Shown: piece by piece, positions 31,450-43,489 of the stretch
Numbering within the stretch: position 1 is the stretch's first letter
How the letters are laid out: every line of letters starts with the position of its first letter
Source of the DNA: Kalaharituber pfeilii
Lineage: Eukaryota; Ascomycota; Pezizomycetes; Pezizales; Pezizaceae
Direction of reading: 5' to 3'
Assembly (NCBI GenBank): GCA_015179045.1
Contig: WHUZ01000045.1
Location: forward strand, 372,001 to 436,000
Length of the DNA: 64,000 nucleotides
The notes under the pieces: model-generated
The model's database searches: none
Told to the model about the DNA's origin: nothing
Seen by the model: the letters and a program-made list of their open reading frames with translations, nothing else
Program-made: the position numbers and the translations under genes

Positions 31450-32813
31450 CTACAAATAGATGTAACAGAAAGGGCCCGAAGTCGTACTCATTAGGTCCCG
31501 CAACTTGATATCAGTTGGAGCAATCACTCCCAAATTGATAGTGTCATCGAGCGTACCATTGCGGCTTGGGGGCCTGTTGTTAATGGTAATGGTACCAGCA
31601 ATGGTCTCAATGCGGTTCCTGAGATCCAAATTTTGCCAGATCCACCAAACACGATCAATCATACCGTGGTGAAGCCAAAAAGCTGGGTCACCTGGGGAAG
31701 CAAAAAAATCTCCACCTGGGTCACCAGCAATCGTAAAATGTCCAGCTGAATGAACACCGAGAAACCCATTAGGAAAGTCTCCTTGCATGCGCTCCTGGAA
31801 GCTTTTGAGGTTGTTGTGAAGGAGGATAAGTTCGGCGATGTCAATGGTACGGGTCCAGCGGCGCGAGACATAGTTCCCAACGTCACGCTTCACGCAGCGA
31901 GGATTGTAGCCGAGGCCATTCCGTTGTGGATTGGGCTTGATTCCTTCAATAGCAGGGGAAACCGGGCCCAAGTTGGTAACCATGCCCTTGAATGGGCCGC
32001 TTGTCAAGCACCCACCGCCGTTGCCAGGCGGGATGGAGATGGCTCCTCCTCCAATCAAAGTGTTGTTACGGCCTGGGACATAAGCACCGTTCCCTGACAT
32101 GCTATATGCACTGCCGTCAAAAATAGGGGAGCTTTCTGGGTTGCTGGCGTATTTTCCCCAATTCCAATACTAATTACGCCCTTAGGCGCAGTTCGTTAAA
32201 AGATGCACTCAGATAGCGAATGATGACGCTTACCGGTTGGTATCCTCTATAACCACATTCATTCCTAAGGGCTTGCTCGAAGGCCCAGGTGTAGTATCTG
32301 TGCCAGGACAAAAAGTTTGCGGTGCCGTGGATGGATAATGTCTGGTTGATATGAACAGCTACAAAGTCATCATATCTGTTTCGTGCACCAGGAACCAACA
32401 CCGGGTCGCTCCGGGAAGGTTTGCTTAACAGGCAAAGGACTGCATCGGAATAGGCTTTGCGTTCAGTCCTCGAGAGAGTTCCCCTAGGTTTGAAGCCAGC
32501 TGGTGAACATTTAAGAAATATTGGAACACAACCGTGGAAATTGAACCTACCATTCTCGCCTGACGCTAATATTCCGCAGTGTGCACCTCGAGTTCTCGTA
32601 TCCGCTTCTTTCAGAGAGACTTCCTTCCTGCTCCTCGAGGTATAGCGACAGATTATCGAGTGCGGTTTGCGCGAGGTTGTCCACAACATCCGCTTCGGTG
32701 GTCACAGTTTCATTGTTTGCTGTCTCCTGCCTAAGGTTTATGACCCTCGCATTTGTTTGGGAACAAAAGCCGAGTGTGAGCACCACCAGAGTGGTGAAGA
32801 CCCGCGAGCGCAT
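31450..32813 (-). CDS. Secreted tyrosinase-like copper oxidase
   Basis: Three minus-strand exons: 32813-32551, 32483-32234 and 32169-31450; introns of 67 bp (GTAGGT..CTAG) and 64 bp (GTAAGC..TTAG). The product is about 410 aa. Residues 1-22 look like a signal peptide. The conserved VRREW/GTLSRTERKAYSDAV junction spans intron 1. CuA ligands are H132, H140 and H149 (AVHINQ, SIHGT, SWHRYY); YWNW follows intron 2; CuB lies in GVHSAGHF (H311, H315) and FWLHHGMIDR (H338/H339). This is the tyrosinase central domain (type-3 copper; phenol oxidation to quinones). It is short, ending soon after the core, so it lacks the long C-terminal lid of classic tyrosinases. It may serve melanin or aromatic metabolism; the substrate is unknown. 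Confidence 0.88.
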
Positions 32814-33127
32814 TGAGACTTCCTAGTGACTGATAATTTAGGGTTCGGTTCTGTACCGAGAAAACGTGGCAGTCGGTATCGATAAAAGAAAAAACAAAGA
32901 ATGGATGCGCGATAACTATGTAACCCTTGCGCAGAGGGGAGAGTGGAGGTATAAATTAAAAACCTCAGAACGCGAAAAAGAATTGAGCGAGAAAGACGGG
33001 AATGCAGATCACTTCAGGTACTGGAGGCCAAAACCCGAGCTGCATTGCAATAGGGTCTTCCCCGAACAACCCAGAGAACATTAATAAATAATATATTTGC
33101 TGACAGGAGCTTGACAAGCTATCGCCA

Positions 33128-33195
33128 ATTTTTTTTATTTTATTTTTTTTTTTTATATCATTTATCGCATGCCGCCCTGATGGCTATGGCGATAG
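33128..33195 (-). mobile_element. LINE hairpin tail with poly(T), no body
   Basis: A T-rich run, TATATCATTTATCGCATGCC and GGCTATGGCGATAG form the shared tail on the minus strand, followed at once by unrelated DNA. It resembles the tail-only insertions at 34828, 37949 and 52127, but I could not find matching flanking duplications. Confidence 0.6.
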
Positions 33196-34119
33196 AGCAG
33201 GTGGAGCTACCTCACTTACAATAATTAAAAGTCTTCTAGAAACCCTATGCATTTACGCCCCACACTTACTGAGCCCCACATGGACTAGTACCCTACATAG
33301 GCATGGAGCAATAAGGTCGGCGGAGTCGTTATCCTTTCTATAGCTACTTAGCTTCCACCGTGATGGTGGTGTTCGCTCGGCTGTGAGGCACGGTAGAGCC
33401 TCGCGTTTACCCAGTAAAGAACATCCGCCTTGCTTTGATTAATTAGATTATTCGCGCACCAAGTTCGGCAGCAATAGTGATAATTCATTTCACTAGAAGA
33501 GAAGCGTCGGGTTAAACTTATTATCTGTACTAGCATGATTATCGATTTCCGCAGTCTGCAGGCGTTTATTGCTCACGTGGGTGACGTCGAATCCTGCAAA
33601 AAGCAGAACAGATTTATTTTCACGTTCGAATTAGCGGGAATGCAAGTTGTATACCCCAAGGTAGTCAAGGCCTGACAAATCTGCTTCGTGAATATGACAA
33701 GTTCTATTGAAGTCAGGCCCATAGCCTAGGTAGGGTACGCTGCATGTAATGGCAGTTCCAGACTGAATGGGTTGTTTCCTGGGTGCCCTGTTCATACCTG
33801 CATAAATCTCACCCTACCAAATTTCGGCTTGTGGGGGCTGCCTTCACGGCAGCGGGTTGTTACTAGGATTACTTCGTACATTCACTTTGTTCCCCTCCAT
33901 GCATTGTTGGGCTTGTTTTTTGGTTGACCAGGCTGCGTTCTAGATCTTTTGTTGGCCAATGCCTTCCTTGTTATCTCTCGCTCCTCCAACCAATCGGATT
34001 AATGGGTACGGCTAAATTCTAGATTGAGTTTCATTTCGAGACTAAGGTAGGTTTCATTTTGGTATGGCACCACCGCATTTGCAATCTCTACGCGCGCAAG
34101 TGAGGCCACCGTTCTGGAA
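33196..34119. other. No recognisable gene
   Basis: I see no family motif, RNA gene or terminal repeat in this stretch. Confidence 0.4.
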
Positions 34120-34137
34120 ATGAACCTTGGAGCTGTC

Positions 34138-34240
34138 GAATATACCCTGCTTATACACTATTGTATTGCATTGCTCATCCATGAGCTGACAAATATACCC
34201 TGCTTATACTCTACTGTATTGACTGCTCATCCAGTATGCA
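34138..34240 (+). repeat. Imperfect 50-bp tandem duplication
   Basis: Two adjacent copies begin AATATACCCTGCTTATAC and continue with CTRTTGTATTG..TGCTCATCCA. They differ by several substitutions and small indels. No function is suggested. Confidence 0.65.
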
Positions 34241-34337
34241 TAAGCTTTGCGGGCGTGCAGGTCACCCCAGCTACATTGAAGGCCAAGACTCCGACCAATT
34301 TCTTCGCTGTACTACTGATAACCACTACTGTGTCTCA

Positions 34338-34390
34338 CCATGGCTGACAGCTGCAATCGGGGATACGTGATATGGAAAAAAAAAAAAAAA
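34338..34390 (+). mobile_element. Tail-only SINE insertion with 8-bp TSD
   Basis: The insert is CCATGGCTGACAGCTGCAAT, CGGGGATACGTGATATGG and poly(A): just the SINE-type 3' tail. GTGTCTCA flanks it at 34330-34337 and 34391-34398. Like the LINE tail-only inserts, it begins at the start of the conserved tail. Confidence 0.7.
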
Positions 34391-34827
34391 GTGTCTCAAC
34401 ACATCTCAGCGCACACCACAATTCGACGCACTTCCCCACCAAAACTGACCAATAGAGAGTCTGTATATCCCCATGCACAGAACCTACTTTCCGATGCACC
34501 TTCTAGAAGGCTTGAAGCAAGCATCATTCTTCAGATCCTGTATCTCTACTTTTAAAAAAAGGTAGTTGTGAAAGAATTATATCTCTGCACATTTCTCGCA
34601 TAAGTCTTGGCATATATTTTGCAGTAAATTTGCAGATATGGAAATCTACCTCTGCACCTGTGATTAATTCAATAAAAATATTTAAACACTTCACTTGGGT
34701 AATCTATCCCTATGGAGATATACATGAATGACTTCAACATAAACCTCAAAGCAATCATTGAGTTGTCCAGAATATTTTTCTTCTCATAGAAAATATGGCA
34801 TAGGAATAGTATCGGAGAAGCACCTGA

Positions 34828-34884
34828 TTTTTTTTTTTTTTTTTTAAATTACTCGCATACCGCCCTATGGGCTATGGCGAGGTG
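34828..34884 (-). mobile_element. Tail-only LINE insertion with 14-bp TSD
   Basis: This 57-bp insert is poly(T), AAATTACTCGCATACC and the hairpin GCCCTATGGGC..GGCGAGGTG, nothing else. Perfect duplications GGAGAAGCACCTGA flank it (34814-34827 and 34885-34898). On its own strand it starts CACCTCGCC, four bases before the hairpin. Confidence 0.9.
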
Positions 34885-35780
34885 GGAGAAGCACCTGAAG
34901 ACGTATATCAGGATGCCAACTATGCAATACTGTATATCAAATGGACTGAATAAAATCAAGTGAATCAATATACAGGTACGGGATGCCCTATGATCATAAG
35001 ACTACGGCTATGGGTATGGTAGTGCTGAAGAAGAGTAGTATTTTCAGTCTGCTGGAATATTGTACGAAAATCCCTTACAAATAGATGCCAAGACATCGTT
35101 ACAAATTTCACTGTACCATAATTCCTTGAGACTGCTTTCCTTGAGCAAGCAGAGGTACTAAACATGAAGAACAAGTAATTATTTAGAGTCTCTAAAACAG
35201 CAATTACAAAATTCTGCTCTAGTGGTTGAGATACACGCTCTTCTGCGTGGCTAGTTTTGGTGGGAAAGTGCGTCGAATTGTGGCGTGCGTCGAGATGTGG
35301 TGAAACAGAGTAACCAGTTTCATATAGCTAGGGCACTTTCTTTACCTGTGTACACAAAGCATCTTGCCTATCCCTTCGCTATAGCCGGGTTCTCACTAAG
35401 AAGAGGCTCATTATAGCCAGGGTCACTCACCTGTATTTCAACTCTGCTTTAGAGCCCTTCAGGACTGGAAATTGCGACCCCCGAATTTCGTCTTCCCACG
35501 TGGGCTTGGCAGACCTTCCGCTTTCCGGCTGGCCATCCTTCACGAGCTCCACAGGCGGCTGATCAGGCGATCTGGCGATCAAGGCCAGTGAACTTACGGG
35601 AAATTTTTCCTTAGCAAGGTCTCAGCTTTCACCTGTCAACAGGTCGCTGCCGAACATTCCTGCGACATCGAGATCACATAGTTGAAGTCAGACGTCAGTG
35701 CGCTACATTCATTTCTTTTTTTTTTCTTTTTTTGATCACGTAAAGCCACATAGAGGCCACAAGCCAATGGCAGGAGGATA

Positions 35781-37744
35781 CAGTTTTACCTAGCTATACC
35801 GGACGACCCTTGACGTTTTTTGCAATTTACATATTAGCTATACCGGACACCCAGTTAAACTGGACCGGACAACAAAACTATCGACTTTTAAATTCAAGTT
35901 GCATACAAATTAATTAGCTGAACCAGATGAAGGCCTTGATCATGAGAGTTCTTTTGTACTTTCTCTGCCATAATAGTATTATTGAGGCATTCTCAATATC
36001 TCGAATTCAATATTTGAAGTTCTGTAATATCTTGAAAGACTGAGAAAAGAGTATTCTGCTAGAATACCAAGTCTCCAGGCATTATTGCACCCTCAAATTT
36101 GCTTACTACTGTTTTATATCGGGATACGATCTAGCTTGTTATTATTTAATGTCCCCGCCGGTGCCTGGTAGTGAGCGGCACGAGCCGAGCCAGCTCGAGC
36201 TCAAACGAGCCAAGATCATGCTTGTGTTTTTCTTGACAGCTCGCTAAAATGCTTAGCCAGTGCAAGGTTTCATAAACTGTAAATACCTACTATAGTAATA
36301 ATTAGAGACTTGGAGCTCATTCTGACCTACCAACAACTTCGAAATGCACAATTTAGCTGATAGTAGTGAGAAAGATGAAAATTTAGCTTAGTTTAGTTTA
36401 GTTTGTCAACCTTATGTATATAATCAATCCAGGCTCGAGCTCATGCCACGCCAGCTCGAGCCAGCTCGAGCCGAGCTCACTTACTCACGAGCTGGCTCGA
36501 GCTCACCCTCCAGCTCGGCTCGAGCTAGCTCGTGCCGCTCACTAGCACTGCCTGGCTATCGCACATTTTCCGGGACTATACGCAGTATAAGACTTTACAT
36601 AGGAAACGGGGTTGCCCCCTCTAGGAAAGAAAAACAAAAACCAATATCTGGGGGCGGGGATTGTGAGCAGTGAGCCGGTTTGAGGGGCATATCTAGGCCC
36701 AGAGGTTGCGAGTGGCGAGCCGCCGAGGGCATATCTAACAGCTGGGAATGGTAATCGGGTTTAGGAAGCAAATATGAGGTTTGGCAGCAGCAAACCAGGT
36801 CGAGGGAGCTGCAGCTCATGTGAGACACTGGCTGCCGTAAATTGTGAGACATGTATCCAAGCATCCCTTATATCACCTATCAGTACTATTCAATAAAAGA
36901 GCAAAGAAATTACTAAAAGAGCAAAACAATTAACGAAAAATAGTGAGTTACATAAGTAAACATCAGAGAATCCAAATCCTTTCTCAGAATTCATATTCGT
37001 GCAATTTTGGTTGAGCTGTGAGGGTTTTTGCTAGGGGAGTCTGCTTGACTGCATGTCTCATACTCTTAGAGATATCAGCCGCGAATGAGTATATCATCTT
37101 CAACTGGTAAACTAGGAGGGTCTAAAGGTGCAGATAGCCCTATATCAATCTTGTAAGCAGCTGTAGAGTATATAACAGTACGATTAGCCTCTGTACCTTC
37201 TATTTATTATAACTAAGTATAAATTGATATAGCTACAGTGCTGCAATTGCTCACTTTTAGACTTGAGAATAGAGCTTAAAGTATCCTACCCCCCTATAGC
37301 ATATGCCACCATATACTATGGCCATTATTGAGTGACAGCAGCTATAAGAGCGTAGATGTTAGTACTATTTAACTGGCAATAAATAGGAGTATAAGAGGGA
37401 GAGGAGTTAAATTGACCTGTTGACATATTTATTGATATCGTAAGAGCTTGACATTGAATATAGGTAATAGAATATGTAGATAATGTTGTCCCGACATCAT
37501 TGTATCTATATTACTTTATTTGATGTTACTGGCATATAAGTTGCCGAAGATATTGTGAAAATGGTTTCTCATGAGGCATGCCAAGATGCGCGTCGTTTCT
37601 AGGTAGGCGATTGTTTCCCAATATAAAATAGTAAGTTCTTTACCCCCTGGTGGGCACCACTGCAAAATTTGTTATACCGGACGCTAAGTTAAACCGGACA
37701 GGAAGTGTTGGATTTTGTTCGTCCGGTATCGCAAGCTATAACTG
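35781..37744. mobile_element. Dead pogo/Fot1-like DNA transposon, about 2 kb
   Basis: The left end CAGTTTTACCTAGCTATACC and the right end (complement CAGTTATAGCTTGCGATACC) are inverted repeats, each followed by CGGACGA and further ACCGGAC motifs, and both are bordered by TA. The size and TA duplication fit the Tc1/mariner/pogo superfamily. The interior is AT-rich and stop-filled, with no readable transposase. A second TIR element (36169-36544) lies within it. Confidence 0.72.
36169..36544. mobile_element. 376-bp TIR element (hAT-like MITE) nested in the pogo relic
   Basis: Perfect 17-bp inverted ends TAGTGAGCGGCACGAGC / GCTCGTGCCGCTCACTA, with CTCGAG/GAGCTC-rich subterminal repeats at both sides, surround an AT-rich core without ORFs. 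TAGNG termini suit hAT. TGCCTGG occurs at 36162-36168 and 36549-36555, a possible duplication if the right border lies 4 bp further out. A lone end of this family is at 1210. Confidence 0.7.
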
Positions 37745-37948
37745 TACATTCATTTCACTTCGCTCGTTGAAGCAGCAAAACGTTAAATTTCCCACTGGTA
37801 TTTTTTATCACAATTTTGTAGTCTAGTGCTTACTGCCCTGAGAGCGTACCTTTGCGAACTGAGCACCGTAGACGACAACCATTCTCATACTCTGCGCCCG
37901 CGCTGTGGCGTTGTACAATAAGGCAGTCCATCTTCACAACTTGGAGTC

Positions 37949-38003
37949 TTTTTTTTTAAAAAAATATCATTACTCGCATGTCGCCCTGGAGGCTACGGCG
38001 AGA
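37949..38003 (-). mobile_element. Tail-only LINE insertion with 13-bp TSD
   Basis: This 55-bp insert is a T/A run, ATATCATTACTCGCATGTCG and CCCTGGAGGCTACGGCGAGA. Perfect duplications ACAACTTGGAGTC lie at 37936-37948 and 38004-38016. On its own strand it starts TCTCGCC, at the base of the hairpin. Confidence 0.9.
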
Positions 38004-38800
38004 ACAACTTGGAGTCGGAAATCACTGCGCACACCAGAATATGCCATTTCTGCCCTCGTACTCTGTACTGCTGCCCATTTAACCAGCCTACGAGAAACCA
38101 TTTTCATAGTGGCCATCACCAGGTTATACTGCGTAGTTCCTCTCAAAACTATTGTCTGTTAGTCCAGCACAGACTACGCCCTGAAATAGTTAGTGCCAAA
38201 CATCCCTCCCATTTACTAGTACCCCACGGTTGATGTCTGGGTTCAATCACAGGAAAAAATTACCATATGTAACTGGGCCCCCACATTTTCCCAGCGTTAC
38301 AACCCTTACGAGTGATTCTAATTGTGTGTACTGCCTTCTGCGGTACAGCGCCATCTTTCTTCGTATCACACCCCATTCTCGGCATCTAGCATACACCGGT
38401 AGGCACCGTATTAGCGAGACCAAGGACTTTGTTACACCAGCTCCTTAACTGCTTTAAGTCTCCTGTTTGAGATATTCGGAGCCATTCTCTCAACTTTACA
38501 GTAGAGAAAACAACATGAATATCACTTGGCCTCCATTGTAACTAATCTAGCTAGACCTGTGGTAGTCTTACACTAGTATACCAGCATAAATTCAGGAACA
38601 CCAGGGGCTGCCGATAGGGGTATGGGCTAGGGAACAACGCCAGTTTTGAAGTGAATATTCAAGAGGTAAATACAAGATTTACTATGAGTCCATTTATGTG
38701 TCCTCCATTAGCAGCAATTTCGGCAGCCATACGGCTAGGCATGCTCTCTAGAAGATCAAAAAAAGCATCTGTACTGAGCGAGTCCCACTCCCTCACTACA

Positions 38801-39760
38801 TAGGACCCTTTACCTCCTGCCATCTTACCCTCGCTCACCGCAAACGCGGAGAAGGAGGAGGAGGAGGATGAACGGTGGACTAGCATTTACACTGACGGCA
38901 GCAGAATGAACGGAAAGGCGGGTGCGGGAGCATACTTCGAAACGATAACGACATCGATCTACCTAGGAACCAACTCCACAGTGAACGGTGCAGAGCTCCT
39001 AGCAATAGCCGAAGCACTAAAATTGAATGAGGCGGACGTCATGGTTGTGACAGACTGCAAGGTGGCAATACACAAAATGCAGGGAATCGCAAAGGGGCTC
39101 CCGTCACCAGACGGTGCAAAAAATGCACTCAGGGAGGCGTGGGAACCTACCTTGAGGGGACAGCGATGTTGCCGTGATATGGGTGAAGGGACACAAAGGA
39201 CTACACGACAATACAGAGCCAGACAGGGCAGCCAAAATTGGCACCTGTATGCAATACCAGGATGAGGTAGTCATGGAACCCGGACTAAGGCAAGCGGCCA
39301 AAGCCTGTAGAGCAGAAGGGAGGAACCGACTATGCCTGAACTACAAGCCACTACAGAGATTAGGACACGTGAAGTCGATGGCTGGACTGTTGGGGGGCAA
39401 AGGCTTCAGAGCATGGCGTTACAAAATAGACAAAGCCGACGGACCGGAGTGCCGATGGTGTGGAGAAAGTGAAGAGATGACGGCTCATCTACCGGAGGAA
39501 TGCAGGGTATGAAGAAGATTCTGGCCAGGGGGTAGGGAGGACATCATGACTCCCCTACAGGAACCGACAAAGATAAAGATCCATTAATGACGCTGATGAG
39601 ACGGTTTGACGAATAAAGGGGGGTTGGGGGACTTCCTTACGTTACTTTACTATTTCACTTTCACAGTATCTCACTTCTTTAATTTCCTTTACAATGTACG
39701 TATAAGTCGCCATAGCCCATAGGGCGGCACGCGAACAATGATATAAAAAAAAAAGAAACC
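38801..39760 (+). mobile_element. 5'-truncated LINE with RNase H and knuckle
   Basis: Near-identical duplications CCCTCACTACA (ending 38800) and CCCCCACTACA (ending 39770) bracket it. It encodes the end of ORF2: IYTDGSRMNGKAGAG, STVNGAELLAIAEAL, VVTDCKVAIHK, then after a frameshift near 39160 IWVKGHKGLHDNTEPDRAAK, NRLCLNYKPLQRLGH and CRWCGESEEMTAHLPEEC followed by a premature stop. The hairpin tail and short poly(A) are at 39708-39753. It is the same subfamily as 44410-45000. Confidence 0.88.
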
Positions 39761-39775
39761 CCCCACTACAGCTTC

Positions 39776-41417
39776 CTACGATACACAGACCACTTCGCCA
39801 CCCCTGCCGACAACCCCCGTATCCCGGTATTTATGTGAGTATATTCGGAGTTGCCGTGACTTGTCACAGCACAGGGTTGTTCGGCCCGAGAATTCTACTA
39901 ATGTAGTGTAGGTTAGACTTTGCGTCAGGGTGGAAGTACCGTGCAGGTATCCCAGCATCTCTTGCAACCAGGCAGGGATGTAAAACTGATTTGGACCCTA
40001 AGGTGTCTCAAAGCAATAAGCGGAGTACTTCCCAAGTTCGACGGGGTCCTTTATGCCACGAATAAACTAAAGTTTCCCTTGGGGGCGCCAAATTTCGTCC
40101 TACACCAAGAAGCTTGGCTATGGAGTTCAAAGGACGACAGGTCCCAGCAGAGCCTGTTTGGGACTTTCATTGTGCGCTCCGATACTCCCAAGGAGTTTTA
40201 ATCCTTTTTTGGGTGGGACGAAGCTTGATGATTTCGCGCGCTACAGGGATGCCTGGGAGCATTGCTTATCGCTTTGTATGTAGAAGTCAATTCACAACAG
40301 GACAGCGACCTATTCTCATGCTCTGGGAAAGGTTCAAAAGATTAAGCGTCGCGCTCCCCGACTACTCGAGTAGCCCGACTACTTTTCCCGTGGCTATTAG
40401 GAAGAAGAAGCAGGCTCCCTCTAGTTCGAATTCGGCACTGATCTTCTCAACGGTGGTTGCGATTGGGGCAAATGGCTTGGAAGGGCCCCGTCCGGTAGTC
40501 GTACGGGATGCAGTCCTGATAACGCCACAAGCAATAGAATTTTAATTGAAAGAAGATTGGGACAATTCTGCGTTTCGAAGCATCCTGTTCCATGTTTATG
40601 GCACTTAACGTCACAAAGGCGAAACGTGGTATGAGTTACAGTGACATTAATATTCCTCCTGCTTGGGTTCCTTGTAGTCTGCAGTGACAAATTCTACGTT
40701 CCCAAGTTCCCAAGTTCTCAACCACTTCAGTTGATAGAAAGCGGCATTCTGCCATGGCTGGTGCATGAGTTCCCAAGTCTGCAATATAGGTTTCGCCGGC
40801 AAAAGGCGCAGGTACAAGCAGCTTATTTTTATCGAGCAGATACGACCGATGAAATATCACTGGGTGAACATTGCAGGATACTTCATACACCCCATGAAAA
40901 TGCAGGCCCCATTCTGGAATCCTCAAGTATGAATCGAGCAATCAATTTGCGGCCTAAATATCTGTAAGGGCATACAGACACAGCAGGGAAAGTGGCAAAA
41001 GCTTATTTACCATGTCCATGGGAGACAGTTTAAATCAAATGCGCTTGCCAGTCACTGATCCTCGAAACGACTTCTCCCACTTCACAAACCAAGAAACCGT
41101 TATTCACGATTTTGTCTCGGCAGCGCTGCGGGCAGAATATTTTGCTATAGTGGTGTAACAGTGCACGGGCGCTCCTTCAGGCAGGGGAAGTAGTGGAAAA
41201 CTGGTCTTTCCGCGACATCTGGGTGGCTGATCGACATAGGTGGGCAAGATCAACGTTAAGGTTAAAAACTTGGTGGGGCTGGGTAGACATCACCACATCT
41301 TTTCCTCCGCACGCACTGATAAAAATTTCCGATCGGCACCAGTTGACCGCTTTTGCGGGAGAGATGCCCGTGACCCCAGATATCTCAGTCCTTGCAGACC
41401 CTTGGGAACGGGAGGTC
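39776..41417. other. No recognised gene
   Basis: The open frame at 40114-40545 and others show no motif I can name and no supporting splice pattern. The last few hundred bases are presumably the 5' region of the membrane-protein gene that starts at 41418. Confidence 0.4.
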
Positions 41418-42917
41418 ATGATGAATGTTAAGGTGATTCTTTCGCCCAGACAAGCGCCGGTAGCACTCGATCCTGCCTATGCCGCAGAAGATAACACGCC
41501 CAATTTGTTTGTCATAACGGGGACCTTCATGGGCCTTGCCATTTTAGTGGTCATACTGCGGATATATGTCAGGATAAGGATCGTCAAGACACTTGGAGCC
41601 GATGACTATGTTATGTGTTTGGCATTGGTACGCGGATCCTGTGGCTCTCCAGCTCATCTTGATTTCTGAGTTAACGATCGTGACCAAGCTAGCTATTCGC
41701 CATTGGCAACATGATTTGCAACATTCTTCAGTCACGTCACGGATGGGGAAGACATGTTGCCACTATTCTCCCAGAAGATTTTATCGTATATCGACACATC
41801 TCCTTTTTTAGGTCGCAGTTGTTCGTTCTGGCTACGAATTCTGTCAAAGTATCAATAGCCTTGCTGCTGATGAGGTTGGCGACCTTGAACAAATATAAAA
41901 AGTTTCTGTGGGGAACTATTGGTAAGTTTCGTTAAAAGCAGACCAGATGGAAGGAGCTAATGGTTGCCATTCCTGCAGTGTTTATGATTTGCTTTAACTT
42001 TGCTTGTCTCGGTACACTCATCTTCAACTGCAGCCCAATTTCAGGAGCGTGGGATCCAGTGGTCAGAGCCAAAGGCTACTGTTATTCAATGAAGACTTTC
42101 AGGAACATTGGTTTATTCAATACTGTGGTCAATGTTACCACCGACATTATGTACGCCACAATACCAATACCGCTCATCTGGCGATTGCAATTCAACCTAC
42201 GAACACGAATTACGCTTGTTCTCATTCTGAGTTTGGGTTACTTTGCATGCATTTGCGGTATCGTCAAGGGTGTGAAGCAAGCCAACTTCCTGACGATTAA
42301 AGATCCGACATTCTGGGACGATATTAATACCTGGGGCTTGTACGTATCACTATCCGTGTATATTAAGAGACATGCACTCATCTTTGGAAATTAGCATTGA
42401 AATGAATGTCGGCATTATTGCTGCTTGTGTCCCAACGCTCAAACCACTCTTTCGAGCGGTACTCGAATTTACAAGGGGCGTGACGTCGGGGTCTGGCCCA
42501 AACAGTAACGGCTTCGGAAGGACACCTAATGGGAACCTTACATACGCATCAAATGGGAAGAAACGCAAAGACCGCACTAATTCAATCCAACTTTCCTCAC
42601 TTCCATACAGTGGGCGTGATGGCCAGACGCACACTACAATCGATGTTGAGAATAAATATCCACACGATTCATCTGCCAATGACTCTTCGAACTTCGACCC
42701 TACAGAAGCCCATTCACCGAAAACAAGCCAAGAGAACATTCTGCCAAACAACATCAACTCATGGCCAGTCAGTGCAACCCCAGGTTCTCGACCCTCCCGC
42801 AATGTCACAAATGAGATACGAATGACTACCGAAGTTATATTGCAATGCTCGGAGAACAATGATCACGCTCCAATTGGGACAGCTTGGACGGGAAGTTTCG
42901 AGAAAGAAATGAGATGA
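41418..42917 (+). CDS. SAT4-type rhodopsin-domain integral membrane protein
   Basis: Four exons by splice signals and frame: 41418-41627, 41693-41921, 41979-42339 and 42395-42917, about 440 aa; introns 65, 57 and 55 bp (GTACGC..CTAG, GTAAGT..GCAG, GTACGT..TTAG). The first helix is LFVITGTFMGLAILVVILRI; LGADDYVMCLAL is the conserved Asp-Asp after TM1. Exon 2 has SRHGWGRHV and VKVSIALLLMRL; exon 3 has FNCSPISGAWDP, MYATIPIPLIWRLQ and LILSLGYFACICGIVK; exon 4 opens with IEMNVGIIAACVPTLKPLF, then a polar cytosolic tail. These are hallmarks of the fungus-specific seven-helix SAT4/rhodopsin family. Function is generally unknown. An in-frame upstream extension lacks ATG. Confidence 0.87.
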
Positions 42918-42967
42918 TGAGAGAATGCAAGGCGGAGTGCTTCTTTATTCACCTTCATCGTATTCGT

Positions 42968-43014
42968 ATCTCGCCATAGCCCAACTGGCCGCACGCGAGT
43001 AATGACAAAAAAAA
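42968..43014 (+). mobile_element. Tail-only LINE insertion just past the SAT4 gene
   Basis: This 47-bp insert starts ATCTCGCCATAGCC and ends CGCGAGTAATGAC plus A run. ATCGTATTCGT (42957-42967) and ATCGTAATCGT (43015-43025) flank it with one mismatch. It sits 51 bp after the SAT4 stop codon, in the likely 3' UTR. Confidence 0.82.
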
Positions 43015-43417
43015 ATCGTAATCGTGTATCCCGGTCCAAGGTCTTTAATAATAGTGCTGTTTACTAGTGGCCTTTTCTCATCTTATTCTTTTACCCTTAA
43101 CGTAGTATATTTTTATCCCAGAATATTGGGATTGGATTGTCAGTTAGCTAGCTAGCTACGTACGATTATCATGACTTGTCAAAAGATTTAGCTTCAAAAT
43201 GTGTCTGAGTATTGTGGAAAAAGTTTCAATTGGACTAGCAAGATCTCCAATTGGATCTCTCTTGTTGAAAATGGCATAGTACAACGTTCAGTCTCTCCAC
43301 CGCGTTCTGTTCTTTCTATTTCTTCTATATCATTCTCTAATGTTCTACTACTTTCTAGTTTTCTCTTATACGTCATGTATTCTGGATGTTTCTGTCTCTT
43401 CGTTCTCTACTCTTGAC

Positions 43418-43481
43418 CCCTCGCCATAGCCCATAGGGCGGCATGCGAGTATTGATATAAAAAAAATAAAAATAAAAAAGG
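43418..43481 (+). mobile_element. Tail-only LINE insertion with 14-bp TSD
   Basis: This 64-bp insert starts CCCTCGCCATAGCCCATAGG and ends TATTGATAT plus an interrupted A run. Perfect duplications TCTCTACTCTTGAC lie at 43404-43417 and 43482-43495. It landed at the left border of the inverted LINE segment at 43490. Confidence 0.9.
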
Positions 43482-43489
43482 TCTCTACT

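Noticed and set aside
41193..41417. N-terminal extension of the SAT4 gene
   Set aside because: The extension begins with GTG and has no membrane or signal features; the ATG at 41418 places the first helix at a normal distance.
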